Part shown: positions 1 through 11,059 of the stretch, in pieces
How the letters are laid out: each line of letters begins with the position of its first letter
How positions within the stretch are numbered: the stretch's first letter is position 1
Assembly: GCF_000003815.2 (NCBI RefSeq)
Contig: NC_049990.1
Coordinates: 2,091,770-2,131,120 of the forward strand
Direction: 5' to 3'
From: Branchiostoma floridae
Lineage: Eukaryota; Chordata; Leptocardii; Amphioxiformes; Branchiostomatidae
Length of the DNA: 39,351 bases
The notes under the pieces: model-generated
Told to the model about the DNA's origin: nothing
The model's database searches: none
What the model saw: only the letters and a program-made list of their open reading frames with translations
Program-made: the position numbers and the translations under genes

Positions 1-228
1 TAGTCTTCACAGATGGAGCATGAATGTGTGAAGCTGAATTGCAAGGAGCTTGTAATTGGTGGGGCTGAATAGGAAGGGTCTGGAGCAGCTGCCATTCAGC
101 AATACATTATGTAACAGTGATAACCTAAATGTGTGAATTGCGCTGTATATTTTAACCACTGTGAACTATGTCTGGTGAGAACTATACCCAAGGTGTGGCT
201 CTCTTCAAACACTGGGCCTCCATTTAAG

Positions 229-396
229 TTTTTTTTTTTTTTAACATCCTATCCTATGTTACATGAAAGTGAAGTGAGGAAAGTTATGTGAATCAGTGTT
301 GTGCCGAAGGCACAATATGAATGGCATGTCAGGGGATTCAAACCCAGAACCCCTGCGCTCTGGACCAAACACCCTAACTGTTTGGCCAGTAGGACA
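229..396 (-). mobile_element. tRNA-derived SINE with A-tail
   Basis: Read on the minus strand, the head at about 395-325 looks like a tRNA. It has an A-box-like TGGCCAAACAG and a B-box-like GGTTTGAATCC in the right order and spacing. A short body follows, with a GTGCCGAAGGCAC hairpin (302-314), and then a run of 14 A (T229-242 on the plus strand). This is the layout of a pol III SINE. No target duplication was evident and the 5' end is approximate. Confidence 0.6.
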
Positions 397-1175
397 CCAC
401 AGTCTAGATGACACCACGATTCATGTCCAGAGGATCAAGTTCAAGTCCAGGCCTGCTTATAGTAGTACAGACTAGTATAATAATGGAGAGTGAGACAAAC
501 ATTTACATGTCATTGTGTATTGGTCTCTTTGAGTGTTACAGAATACGTTCAGATTGTACTTTGGATAGTTTGGAATAACAAATTTATTTTCATTATCAAC
601 TACAATGCAGAAAGGAAATGTATATTCAACATTTATCAACCTTTTTCTGTTTTGGCATAACTGCTAACTGTTCAACATGCACAGTCAAAATTACATGTTT
701 TGCTGAGAAGACGGAACCATTTTCTAATTGGTTAACTGTTGTCACCTGATTTCTTTCCATTCCTTCATTTTTTTCTGATCGGTGCACTCAGAAATACCAG
801 TTATGTATACCCATTCAATGTACAACCACCTCAGTCAAATCATGCATACTAGCTGTTTTCATCATCAGCTTAGCTTTGTTTATGGTTAAAGGTAATATTG
901 TACAATTCTGATCCAATTTTTGAGCAGGCTGTGACAGAAATTTTGAACCAACCACTGACAAGGAGCTAAAACAGAATTTTTCTGCATTTTGCACAACGCA
1001 TGCACCTTGCCCTAAACACACAGCCCCACATCACAGCAGCAAGTTTGGATTATGATGCCCATTTCCTGGGGAAAGATTTACCAAAAATGAAACTGAAGCA
1101 ATAATGAATGGTCTGAGAAAATTTAAACAGCCAATCATGATGAGGTAGAACTGTCAGTGTAAAAAATGGTAGATA
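397..1175. other. AT-rich stretch, no gene seen
   Basis: Only short unsupported open frames are present. I found no splice-bounded exon, no repeat family and no RNA gene. Confidence 0.5.
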
Positions 1176-1181
1176 GTCATA

Positions 1182-1487
1182 GTCTAACCCAGGGAAACCA
1201 AACTCAAAGAAGCGGCACGAAGAAGAGTTACCGATCCCTGCCTGCTTCACGCACGCCCGCAACTATACACCCGCACACTAAGGCACTACCAACCAGCTGG
1301 CCCCACTTCATGCCAGCCCGGGACCTGACTATCGCTTACTTCTCTGAAAGGCAAGTGATAGTTGAGGCCAGCTGGATTGTCGAGCAGGTGGGTGTTGGGC
1401 GGCGGGTGTTCTGGGGGCGTGTGTGGCAAAGATCGGTAAACCAGTTGCGCGCGGCTCTGGGGTCAGGTTTTCCCAGGGTAATACTCA
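1182..1487. mobile_element. imperfect foldback element (MITE-like)
   Basis: The left half reads TAACCCAGGGAAACC and the right half ends CCCAGGGTAATAC, its inverse. Moving inward, TTACCGATC, CACGC-CGCCC and CCAGCTGGCC also recur in inverted order, so both halves form one long imperfect palindrome of about 300 bp. The open frame of 138 codons across it is a by-product of the GC-rich arms. No target duplication was established. Confidence 0.5.
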
Positions 1488-2230
1488 TACTCTGGAATTA
1501 TGACTGGAAGCAGTTTTATAGACAGTGGATACTTCATGTGAACCCTTGCTTGGATTGTTGTGAGTGGGGCCCCTGTACTTAAGCTTAAGCTAATATTTCA
1601 GTTAGCCCGCCCTGAAGAGCTGAGCCCTTCTTGTCCAGAACCCCCTGTAAATGCAGTACTCTCCAGGTTTGGGGGAGGGGGGTATCATTGCAACTGAGAA
1701 TCTATTCTGGCATTCTGAACTTATACCTAAGGTCCATGCCTTAACAACTCTTCACATAATCACATAAAGAAGCATGCAAATGTTGTATATGGTACTTTAC
1801 ATTATATTGGCAATTGGCCCCAGCTTTTTAATAGACCAAAGCTTGCATTTTATTTTGTCCATGCTGACATGGTTCCTTACCGGTTAGCCATGATAACGTT
1901 AGTCGACGCTATATATTTAAACTGAGGGCTACTTACCGGTATACTTGATCCTCGGACAAGAGACTTATGTAAAATATCATCCGTCTTACCCGGTCAGGGA
2001 AGTCCGTTAGAGCCGATACTTAGCAAGAAGGTTATATATATATTTACCTCCTTGGCGCCAGTAAAATGGATATGATTTAGTTTACTGCTTCCCAACCACA
2101 GGTTCACGCAAATCTTGTTATCGAAGAAAAAAAACGGAGCCTGGATTATAAGACCTACCTGTTGAACGTGTTACGTGGAATGAATATGCTTGGAAAGGAG
2201 TTTCCAGGCTCATATCGCCGACCGCCACAC
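1488..2230. other. no gene seen
   Basis: Mixed-composition DNA with no convincing coding frame. A donor-like CAG|GTAGGT on the minus strand (exon end at 2159) could belong to the candidate first exon just to the right. Confidence 0.4.
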
Positions 2231-2270
2231 ACCTTCTGTCCGATCTTTGGGCGCCGCCATGTTGGGTCAG
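2231..2270 (-). promoter_or_regulatory. candidate minus-strand promoter / first exon with YY1-type start motif
   Basis: The minus strand reads CCAACATGGCGGCGCCC, a match to the YY1-type initiator ATGGCGGC that often spans a start codon. From the ATG at 2260 it reads MAAPKDRTE and meets a donor-like GAAG|GTGTGT at 2233/2232; unspliced, the frame stops soon after. A second donor (CAG|GTAGGT) lies at 2159/2158. Downstream exons would lie below 2.2 kb and I cannot identify them. Confidence 0.3.
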
Positions 2271-2811
2271 CATCACGGGTTGTTGACCCCGACTCCTGAT
2301 TATCCCATCGCGAACTCTTCGCTAATCATACGGCCTCAGTCCATAAGAAGGCACTGATCAACCGAACGTATTCGCAAATCATGCCCCATGATTAACAAAC
2401 CTTCATGATAATAATGATAGAATCGGGTGCCCGCGGGAACCACCTTGATGGACAGGAGGCCCAGGGGGTTGGGACGGCGGCCCGTTGGTTTGACCGCTGT
2501 CAGGGCGAGAGAAAGGGGACCGAACCGGCTCTGCTTGCTCGTACATGACCGTACTGTACAGACAACAAGGGAACTGTACAGCAGCCAACGTCAATGTGCA
2601 TGAATATTGACAATAATGCCGTGATAAGTCTGGAGATGTGAGGATAGCTTTGCCCATATTTGGAGAGATGGCGCGTTATGACGTGCTGAAGATGACATGT
2701 TGTTTTTCTCCAAGAGGCAGACTAATTTTCTGGAAAAAGAAGTTGGATCTCGGCTCGATTCACCGTACCCAGGTGCGTTGGCGGTTTACCTCACACAACC
2801 TATGTGAAAGT

Positions 2812-2905
2812 GAGCGTGTGAGAGAGTGAGAGTGAGACAGACAAGCAGACAGAGAGATAGAGGGCAAAAGAGACGGATAGACAGAAAGACAGATAGACGA
2901 AGATA
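2812..2905. repeat. purine-rich GAGA/GACA/GATA microsatellite
   Basis: About 95 bp of degenerate GTGAGA, GACAGACA and GATAGA units. Confidence 0.7.
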
Positions 2906-3338
2906 GTAGGAATGGTCTGTTGAATTAAAACTGTTGTAGCAGAAGACAAAGTAACTATAGTAACTCACACTTACTCAATTCACCCGCACCATACACTCTA
3001 AGTTGCCTTTTATTCGGTCTGCTTCACCTTCTAACGTGGCCCAGAGTACAGTTTACAAATTGTGGGCAACAGTGGAAAATCGGTCGATCTCACTATGACG
3101 CTACAAAGTTCTTTCACGTTAAAAATGATGTAAGTAAAACATAACTTCGCTTCACTTGTGATATAAGTTTTGAGGCCGCAAATTCTCCCAAACGGCAAGA
3201 ATTCGTCGGTAAACACAGCTGAAAACGTGTTCCAAAACCGAGCCAACATGATCAACTAAATATAGGTATCCATTTGCATACTTGTGACTGGCTACATGCG
3301 GCCTTACCGTAAACGCGTGAAAAAGATCGTATTTTGGG

Positions 3339-5015
3339 TTGATGATAGACACAGAATGCCATTTAAAATGTGATCCTGCAGTCCTAACCTCAAGATCTCT
3401 AAATTGTTTATCCTGGGCAGACGATCTCGCTCTGATTTCATCGTCAAAGCAAGGGCTACAACATTGTATTGACTGCCTAGAAAAATATTGTAAGAAATGG
3501 AAGCTATCTGTCAATGTCTCAAATACCAAGGTAGTTGTTTTTGGCAAAGGTTCTAGTAAGAATAACAAAGACAAATTCCATATTCATGGCAAAAATATAG
3601 TAATCACTGACAGCTATACATACCTTGGAATTTCTTTCACATCTTCCGGAAAATTCAAAACCGCCAGGAAATATTTGACAACCAAAGCAATGAGAGCTCT
3701 TTTCAAACTCAAGGTTCTTTTATTCTCCAATAAGGACATTTCAATCAACCTCGGAAAAAATCTATTCGACACATTCGTAAAACCCATCTTTATGTACTGT
3801 TCAGAAATCAGGTGCTTTGGCCGTTTTTCTAAAAGTATTAGAATCATTGTATCGCATACTAATAACATATGTGAATCTTCCTCAAAGGTTTTTTCTACTT
3901 AACTTAAAAAAATTGACATTCAAGATAACTTTCCAGCTACCATTAGAAAAACCACATCTTCTGCATTGAATAGTACTTATGTTGTATGTTTGGAAAGAAA
4001 TACAGATAACGAAACACTACTACGTCATGCCAATAGCCAAATTTTACAAGAGAACGGCTTCCAAAGACCTAGACTCAAATCAACAAATTCCAGAATTTGA
4101 CGTCATTGCCATGCGCTTCCAAAAATTTCTGTTAGGCATTCATGCCAAAGCCTCAAACGATGGTGTCAGGGGAGAATTGGGAACTTTCCCAGCTATGATT
4201 GATGCCGAAATGCAACTTGTTAAATATTGGCATCGTTTAGTTAACTTGCCCGAATATGCCCTTCTTCGTGAGACTTACAATACTGTTTCATTCGGAGAAC
4301 ATGATTGGATTGTCCACGTAAAAAATATCCTAAATTACCAAGGCTTTGGACACATATGGCTGAACCCGAGGTCATACCACATAGATACAATCACCACTCA
4401 GTTACGGCAACGTTTACAAGATATATACGTGCAAAATTGGCATTCCTCTATTCGAACCAATTCCAAAATCTCCTCTCTTTCTACATTGAACAAGCATTAC
4501 AAGCAAGAAAATTACATTTCAACCATACAGAGCCTTGACGTTCGTAGTGTGCAATCACACAGCTTAGAATTGGCTGTCACAAATCAAATATAGAAACCGG
4601 GAGATTCCAAAAAATCCCAATCGACCAGAGGGTTTGTCCATTCTGTCCAGAGTTAATTGAAGACGAATATCACTTTATGATTGTATGTCCCAAATATTCT
4701 GAAATACGCAATTCTCTATACAGAAGGTTGTCATTTTATACACAAGCATTTATCTCAATGGGCCTGAAGTGCAAATTCAAATACATCATGACATGTGACA
4801 ATCCCTGCATGTCAGATATAGGAAAATATATCAAAGAAGGTTTGGATATAATTAGAAACTCCTCAACTGATTGTAAAAGCTTCCAATGATTGTAAGAAGC
4901 TTATCCCATACTACAACTCCTGTATTAGTTAGTTAAGCTATAGAACTGTAGTTATGTAGATGCCATACTTTGTACCTCGTACAATTGTTGTGCAATAAAG
5001 TTATATTTGAATTTT
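3339..5015 (+). mobile_element. 5'-truncated, frameshifted non-LTR retrotransposon (LINE)
   Basis: The 3339-3902 frame is the middle and thumb of a reverse transcriptase. It starts just before the catalytic motif, reads CLSWADDLALIS, and continues with WKLSVNVSNTK and YLGISF, typical of non-LTR elements. After a frame break it resumes at 3979-4593. A further shift near 4580 restores ETGRFQKIPIDQRVCPFC...H...C, the C-terminal CCHC knuckle of many LINEs, then a stop at about 4887. A 3' UTR with an AATAAA near 4995 ends close to 5015. The endonuclease and the first RT blocks are missing, so this is a dead 5'-truncated copy. The clade (CR1/L2/Jockey-like) is not settled. Confidence 0.85.
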
Positions 5016-5123
5016 CAGAGTGTTGACTGTCAAATATAATCGTAAGATTTTCTCATTTTAGTGGTATCTAGTGTCAAAATAAAATAAAAAATAGTACACT
5101 GAGTGTGCCAATAGCCTGTAGCC

Positions 5124-5168
5124 TCTCTCTCTCTTTCTCCCTCTCTCTCTCTCTATATATATATATAT
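5124..5168. repeat. CT then TA microsatellite at the left edge of the ZNF array
   Basis: A (CT)n tract runs into (TA)n directly before TCGCGATATTG. The same TCGCGATATTG follows TA tracts at 9733-9812 and 15190-15200. Homology among the tandem units starts here, so this is a likely duplication breakpoint. Confidence 0.7.
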
Positions 5169-5685
5169 CGCGATATTGCATTCTTCAAGCGAAGGTTCGG
5201 CTCAGACTGTTTTTGACGTATTTCTAGGCGTTTCTGATGCTTTCTATTTTGTCCCCATTTCTTTGTCTTGAAAATAATATTTTTCCCCATGATCATAGCC
5301 GGAGCCGAACCTCTGCTTAGCTGAATGCAGAACCCATTGTATAACTCTTATAATTGTTGTAGCGTGGACGCACATTAAAGATTCCAGCCACACCCAGCTC
5401 TGTGATATCGGGTATTGGCTGGACCATGGTACAGAGATTGTGTGTCTTTATTTAACACTGAAACTCAAAGTCATTGGATGCCGATTATCTAATCATTTTA
5501 GTTTCCCAATACCACGTCAAACACACTGCAGCAGGACTTCCGGTCTTGGTATGTCGTATGCTAAATATACCGTGTTCTTTTGGTTGGGATCTTTGGTTGG
5601 GTCATAAGTAGATGTGAATTTCCCATATTTCTCATGTACTTATAAATTCCAGGTGAAATAAAAACTACATGCATGGTTTCAACTA

Positions 5686-5691
5686 TTTATT
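5686..5691 (-). terminator. poly(A) signal, ZNF gene 1
   Basis: AATAAA on the minus strand, in sequence aligned with the same signal below genes 2 and 3. It marks the probable end of an approximately 1.1 kb 3' UTR. Confidence 0.55.
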
Positions 5692-6480
5692 TGAAACAAC
5701 TTTTAACAAAACTGACGTAACTTTTAACAAAATGGATCAATACAAACTATTGAAATCAACAACAAAGATAAATATTAATAAGAAGTAAAGTGAACTTAAT
5801 AATAAGTAAAGTGAACTTATACTACAAGAGCATTAACACCTCTATTGGTCTACTGTTTTCCCATCTAACTGCAAGTCTAAAATCTAAAAAGTTATGGAAC
5901 AATGCTAGCGGTACTATTCCTAGGAGGAAAGGAAAATAAAAGTTCACTACTCTTCATCTTTAGACATTGACTTAGTACTGTTCATTAAATGTCGATGGAG
6001 GTACAAAAACAATCTTCAATGTTACGTTCTAGTTCTACCTTACAAATAATTACTACATTAGTTACAAAGTAAATGTTACGTTCTATTAACAACAAAAAAA
6101 CTATGTTAAGTTCTACTCCGTGAGCAATCCATCAAACACGATCTACTATGTACCTTTAAAGGAATTGCAAAACAGCAAACAAAATTACACTTTTTTCCTT
6201 GTAGACATACCTCACAACTGTATGTGAATATGTAAATACAGATACCAAAACGAGCTAGTTGCAATTAACTTAAAGTTTGCTACGAAACAATAAAAAAGGT
6301 CTACAAAATTCCATAGAAGTTACGAAACAGGAAATGAACTTGAACATGATACACATGCAACAAAACTTACATCTTGGAAACCAAATGATAGAATACTATG
6401 GCTAACTGAACTGAACCACATAACAGGAAAGGCTGGCGCCTCAAAAAACACGAGCTGAATGGACTACGTGTCAGTGCATG
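5692..6480 (-). other. 3' UTR of ZNF gene 1
   Basis: AT-rich DNA with recurring ACGTTCTA, GTTACAAA and TTAACAAA words. It is homologous to 10.30-11.05 kb and 15.68-16.45 kb, the matching positions of genes 2 and 3. No open frame of note. Confidence 0.5.
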
Positions 6481-6758
6481 TAACTTTTCAGGTCCAACGG
6501 TTGAACCGCTGACAAAACTGTCGGATCTGATTCAGTTTCCCACCTGCTGGCTTTATTAGTACTCCTCACACCTGTTTCTCACCAGTGTGAGTAACCTTGT
6601 GCCTGCTAAGATGGCCAAGCTGAATGAAATGCTAACTTAGCTCCCTCAAACTTGTACAAGATCATTTGTGAGTTTCCATGTGTTTCTTTAGACTGTACTG
6701 CCGACTGAAAAGATGTAAGGATGCCTACATACTGCCGACTAAACTGCCTGTCACACCT
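6481..6758 (-). pseudogene. fossil C-terminal fingers of ZNF gene 1
   Basis: Just past the stop codon the minus strand still resembles fingers. The tenth finger has lost 9 nt, which removes its second Cys, and a partial copy of CAGTCGGCAGTA is inserted. Further on, a YKFEGAKLAF segment stands where [10 protein letters not shown] is expected, followed by HTGEK and a CQRFNR block. These are at least three decayed fingers that the same region of gene 2 also carries. Confidence 0.7.
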
Positions 6759-7610
6759 TTAGGGTTTCTCCCCTGTGTGAGTCCGCATGTGTTTCTTAAG
6801 ATTACCAAGCTCATTGAACTGCCTGCTGCACTCCTCACACTTGTAGGGTTTCTCCCCTGTGTGAGTACGAATGTGTCTTTTCAGAGCACCTAGCTCACTG
6901 AACTGCCTGCTGCACTCCTCACACTTGTACGGTTTCTCCCCTGTGTGAGTCCGCATGTGAGTCTTCAGAGCACCCAGCTCATTGAACTGCCTGCTGCACT
7001 TCTCACAATTGTAGGGTTTCTCACCTGTGTGAGTCCGCATGTGTTTCTTCAGATTACACAGCTGACTAAACTGCCTGCTGCACTCCTCACACCTGTAGGG
7101 TTTCTCCGCTGTGTGAGTGCGCATGTGACTTTTCAGACTCCCAGGCTGACTGAACTGCCTGCTGCACTCCTCACACTTGTAGGGCTTCTCCCCTGTGTGA
7201 GTCCGTTTGTGTGTCTTCAGATGAATCAGCTCTCTGAACCTCATGCTGCACTCCTCACACCTGTAGGGTTTCTCCCCTGTGTGAGTTCGCATGTGTTTCT
7301 TCAAAACACCCCGCTGACGAAACTGCTTGCTGCACTCCTCACACCTGTAGGGTTTCTCACCTGTGTGAGTTCGCATGTGAGTCTTCAGATGTCCCAGCTG
7401 ACTAAACTGCCTGTTGCACTCCTCACACTGGTAAGGTTTCTCCCCTGTGTGAGTCCGCATGTGCCTCCTTAGATCATCCAGCCGACTGAACTGCTTGCTG
7501 CACTCCTCACACCTGTGGCATTTCTCCTCTTTGGTAGATCGCACAGAAGAATCCCTTTTCACCTTTTTCCTGACGTCACCCAAACTCTGGACACTGCTTG
7601 TTGTCGACAT
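6759..7610 (-). CDS. C2H2 zinc-finger protein, 9 fingers (ZNF gene 1)
   Basis: 283 residues with a roughly 30-residue basic leader (MSTTSSVQSLGDV...), then nine tandem C-x2-C-x12-H-x3-H fingers joined by TGEKP linkers (one TAEKP). Helix residues at -1/2/3/6 are RDDR, QGHT, QGVK, EIHT, QGSS, QCNK, EGAT, EGAR and EGNK; the rest of each finger is nearly constant. Such proteins bind DNA in the nucleus. No KRAB, BTB, SCAN or other effector domain is visible. The start is chosen because the coding exon opens 22 nt upstream at a 3' splice site (TTGTCTCTACAG, exon start 7632) and the same ATG context recurs in the two paralogs. The protein ends on a TAA replacing the Tyr codon of a tenth finger, so it stops right after TGEKP. 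The target is unknown. Confidence 0.9.
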   Translation of the reverse strand: MSTTSSVQSLGDVRKKVKRDSSVRSTKEEKCHRCEECSKQFSRLDDLRRHMRTHTGEKPYQCEECNRQFSQLGHLKTHMRTHTGEKPYRCEECSKQFRQRGVLKKHMRTHTGEKPYRCEECSMRFRELIHLKTHKRTHTGEKPYKCEECSRQFSQPGSLKSHMRTHTAEKPYRCEECSRQFSQLCNLKKHMRTHTGEKPYNCEKCSRQFNELGALKTHMRTHTGEKPYKCEECSRQFSELGALKRHIRTHTGEKPYKCEECSRQFNELGNLKKHMRTHTGEKP

Positions 7611-7632
7611 CCTCCTAGATCTTGTGCAACTT

Positions 7633-9406
7633 CTGTAGAGACAACAGGAACGATCAAGTTAGAAATGATTCTTGAAATAGTTGAACTGTAATTTCCAACA
7701 CCAAAATTGGACTCAACCAAATTTTTGACTGCACAGCATCAGTCTTTGTCAAGGAATGAACAATGAACAAGCCATCTACATCAGAGCTTTACAACCATCC
7801 CTGAAGAGAGACGATGGGCGCCATAGACTTCCTGCAACCTATAATCCACTGCTTACTGAGTCACGTGTTCTATCTGCAAAACGTGACGTCACGACAGCAG
7901 TGGATTGTTCATTCCTTGACAAAGACTGATGCTGTTCAGTCGAAAATTTGGGTGAGTCCAATTTTGGTGATGGAAATTACAGTTCAACTGTTTCAAGAAT
8001 GACTTCTACCAACACAGATGAACTTTCAAGTCAAGTTAGAAATGTTTCATCCGTAGCTATTTGGTCCGCAATGCATAAATTTTTCAGTAAGGCGTGGTGA
8101 GGGGCGAAAGTGTGGTTTATCTTTACCACAGTAGCAGAATTTTCATGGAAAATGGAAGCAACGAAAAGAATTCTGCCTCGTGATCTCCAAGAGGGAAGTG
8201 GGAAATGCATACTCCTAGGCCGGCTACACTTCTTCAGCATATCACACCATAAGATCTGCTTGGAGATTACCAAATTCCGACAGAAATAACAGCAAATCAC
8301 AGAAAACGCGGCTCAAATGCACTGGCAAGAACATGGCCTGACGCTTTGGATATACAGTAATATATATTAGCCAACTAATTGCATTTCGTCATATCGCATA
8401 CTTCGGGGATCTGCATGAAATTCTGAAATGTAGCAGTCTGACGCTTTAGATAGATACTATTATACAATGTAGCGGTCTTTCTTCACGTTTTTATTTTAAA
8501 AAGGGGTTTTAATCGACTTAACGTATGCGAACGAAACATCTATTTTGTTTACGAGCATAACAATAGGATAAACACAAAGCAGTGTGATTTCTGATGCTAC
8601 ATGCCGTACCGCTCCCGTAGCGTTGACTTTATTAAGCTAAATGTGGTTCCGAATAAACTCAATGTTGCTAACTATTCTTCATGTGGTCCTCCACATTATA
8701 AAAAAGGGAAAATTACGAAATGGAGAATCTCCCAAATTCTTAGCAATTTCTCGGTAAAAATGAGTGAAAATTACTCGGTCAAACTTCACCGAAATCGGCA
8801 GATTTTAGTTACAGAACTTACACGTTGTCCCTGAATGTTCAAAGAGAAAACGCTAACTTTGAAAACACGTCCAAGCATCAGTTACTGAACCTCCCCGTGA
8901 AATGTGGTACACGCCATGATGAACACCAGATTTTGGAATGGCGGGGGCGGACAAAGGGGTTTACAGTATGCCGTACATATATTAACTGCGCCCTGCATAT
9001 AAGTAAGACGGCCGTTTTTACACCAATAAACAATACAGAAATGACTCTACAATTAGTAATACACCTAAATATATCTACTTTCGTTTGTACGACTATAACC
9101 CTATTATTCTGCAAAAAGAAAGACCAAACTCCTAAAGGGTCCCAAAGTTTGTTTACGTTATCTTCTGTCTTCCTCCTCGCTTCTCGTGTAAATTTTGAAT
9201 AAACTTTGATAGAAACTTACCTCCATGTAAGGCGAGGATACAGCAAAGGAACGTGTATCACTTCCTTCTGCAAGCTATGGTCTATTTGTAATGTAATTAA
9301 GATACCAGTTGACGGGACCCCTAGTTCCGTACCAAAATCATGACACCTTCAGTTTTCTGGCAAATCTACAAAAGTTTTAGAGTCAAAATAGAACAGACCG
9401 TCTTAC
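7633..9406 (-). other. intron of ZNF gene 1 (5' UTR intron)
   Basis: Donor CAG|GTAAG at 9407/9406 and acceptor TCTCTACAG at 7633 on the minus strand, 1,774 nt. The same pair bounds the introns of genes 2 and 3. Segments such as AAGGCGTGG.GAGGGGCGAAAG and CGGTCAAAC-TC-CCGAAATCGG recur in the gene 2 and gene 3 introns. No coding frame is convincing. Confidence 0.7.
7654..8044. mobile_element. foldback element inside the gene 1 intron
   Basis: Two inverted arms of about 100 bp (7666-7765 and 7905-8003) surround about 140 bp. The arms share CCAAAATTGGACTCA and CAGTCTTTGTCAAGGAATGA in opposite orientation. TCAAGTTAGAAATG lies at both edges (7654-7667 and 8031-8044) and is either a target duplication or part of the arms. 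The centre carries the perfect palindrome CGTGACGTCACG (7882-7893). The gene 2 intron has no copy at this site. A diverged relative lies at 17.16-17.48 kb. Confidence 0.7.
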
Positions 9407-9560
9407 CTGAACAAACTTGAACCCTAGTCTTGCACACAAACACCAGTAGGTTGTCTCTCAAGCCGCGAAAGTTGTGGTATTTGCTTCGGAAGGACGGGAA
9501 CTTTTCCAAACCGCTGTCGCCTCGCCGCTTCGAGTAAACAGGAAGTGGCAGTGGCAATGA
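9407..9560 (-). other. first exon of ZNF gene 1 (5' UTR / uORF)
   Basis: Homologous to 14858-15014 and 22103-22258, and ends in the shared donor TGTTCAG|GTAAGA. An ATG at 9557 opens a frame (SGLEKFPSFRSK...) that runs through the donor; spliced to exon 2 it overlaps the main ATG out of frame. The amino-acid frame is not kept across all three copies, which argues for 5' UTR. The 5' end is unknown. An ETS-like CCGGAAGT present in units 2 and 3 reads CCGGCAGT here (9562-9569). Confidence 0.6.
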
Positions 9561-9730
9561 CCCGGCAGTAGTCTATAATCAAGGGTCAGATACTAGCTCC
9601 TGATTATATTGTCGCGATATGTGGCAGGGACTGTCATACTCGTATACGGTATAGGACTGTTTAGCCACAGTCGACGTTGTAGGGCTGATATCAATTAGGA
9701 TTTCACCATGGTCAGTATTGACTGAAGGAG

Positions 9731-9732
<2 letters not shown>

Positions 9733-9812
<80 letters not shown>
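9733..9812. repeat. (TA)n microsatellite between ZNF units 1 and 2
   Basis: About 80 bp of uninterrupted TA between GAGGCCA and TGTGTCGCGATATTG. It sits at the join of two tandem units; the matching spot in unit 3 (15190-15200) is only about 11 bp. Confidence 0.9.
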
Positions 9813-9817
<5 letters not shown>

Positions 9818-10290
9818 CGCGATATTGCATTCTTCAAGCAGAGGTTCGGCTCAAACTGTTTTTGACGTATTTCTTTTTTGTTAGGCTTTCTATTTTATCC
9901 CCTTTCCTTGTGTCTTGAAAATAATGTTTTCCCCATGATCATAGCCGGAGCTGAACCTCTGCTTAGCTGAATGTAGAACCTATTATATAACTCTCATAAT
10001 TGTTGTAGCGTGGACGCACATTAAAGATTCTAGCCACACCCCGGCTCTGTGATATCGGGTATCATTAGTGGGCCATACCACAGAGATTTTGTGTCTTTAT
10101 TTAACACAGTGCTGGCAAACTGAAATGATTAGATAATCGCTACCTAGTGGTTTTCAAAGACACTGCAGCAGGATTTCCGGTCTTGGTATCTCGTGTTCAA
10201 ATGGTTCAGATGATAAGTAAATGGGAATTTTCTATACTTATCATGTGGTAACAAATTCAATGTAAAAGAAAAACTGAAAGTGTATGTGCG
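9813..10290. other. intergenic spacer, ZNF units 1/2
   Basis: Homologous to 5169-5680 and 15201-15670: the TCGCGATATTG-to-GAGGTTCGGCTCA block, a GTAGCGTGGACGCACATTAAAG block and a CACTGCAGCAGG-TTCCGGTCTTGGTA block recur in order. No open frame is supported. Confidence 0.5.
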
Positions 10291-10295
10291 AAGTA

Positions 10296-10301
10296 TTTAT
10301 T
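10296..10301 (-). terminator. poly(A) signal, ZNF gene 2
   Basis: AATAAA on the minus strand in a context (AAGTATTTATTTTAAAGCA on plus) aligned with those of genes 1 and 3. Confidence 0.55.
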
Positions 10302-11059
10302 TTAAAGCACCTTTTTTCAAAACAAGTTAACATAAAAATCAACAACAAAGATAGTTACTAATTAGTAAACTTATCTTATAAAATTCTTAACACTTCTGCT
10401 AGTTTTCTTGTTGTCTTATCTTAACTCAAATGGCAAGTATAAAGGTAACGTTCTTAAACATAGCTTTTCCTATTAGAGCTTTTCCAATTAGAGTACAATA
10501 ACAATGGATTATCATCATCTTAGGTTGTAAGTTCACACGTAAAGGTTCTTTCTGACCTTTAGACATTAACTTGCTACGGTCCATATGTCCATAAGGTACA
10601 GAACCAATGTTACGTTCTATTAGTAAGTTTGTTACAAAATAATTTAAAAAAACTTCATGAATTTACCGTCATAAAAGTCAAAAGATAGAAATCAAATTCA
10701 AAATACAATGCGCTTTCAACAAAACATCTTAGAAACAAAATTCTACATTTTCCTTGTGGACATACCTCGCTACTGTGTGTAAAAATGTCCATAAAGATAC
10801 AAAAACGAACAAGTTCCAGTTAAGTTCTAGTTTGCTACTTAATAGAAGTTACAAAACAGGAAAAAAACTTGAACATGATACACAACCAACAAAACTACCA
10901 TCGTGGAAACTAAATTCTAGAACACAACGGGTAACTGAACTTCACTAGTTACATGGGATCAAAATGAACACCATAACAGAAAAGGCTGGCGCCTCAAAAA
11001 CACGAACTGAACTAGCTTTACTGACAACGTGTCAGGGGATGTAACTTTTTAGGATCAAC
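10302..11059 (-). other. 3' UTR of ZNF gene 2
   Basis: AT-rich, aligned in pieces with the 3' UTRs of genes 1 and 3 and with the extra copy at 16.79-17.1 kb. Nothing coding is seen. Confidence 0.5.

Noticed and set aside
1166-1582. 138-codon plus-strand frame
   Set aside because: It lies across a foldback element and has no protein-like features.
9579-9918. Open frames of Tyr-Ile or Ile-Tyr repeats on both strands
   Set aside because: Pure translation of the (TA)n microsatellite.
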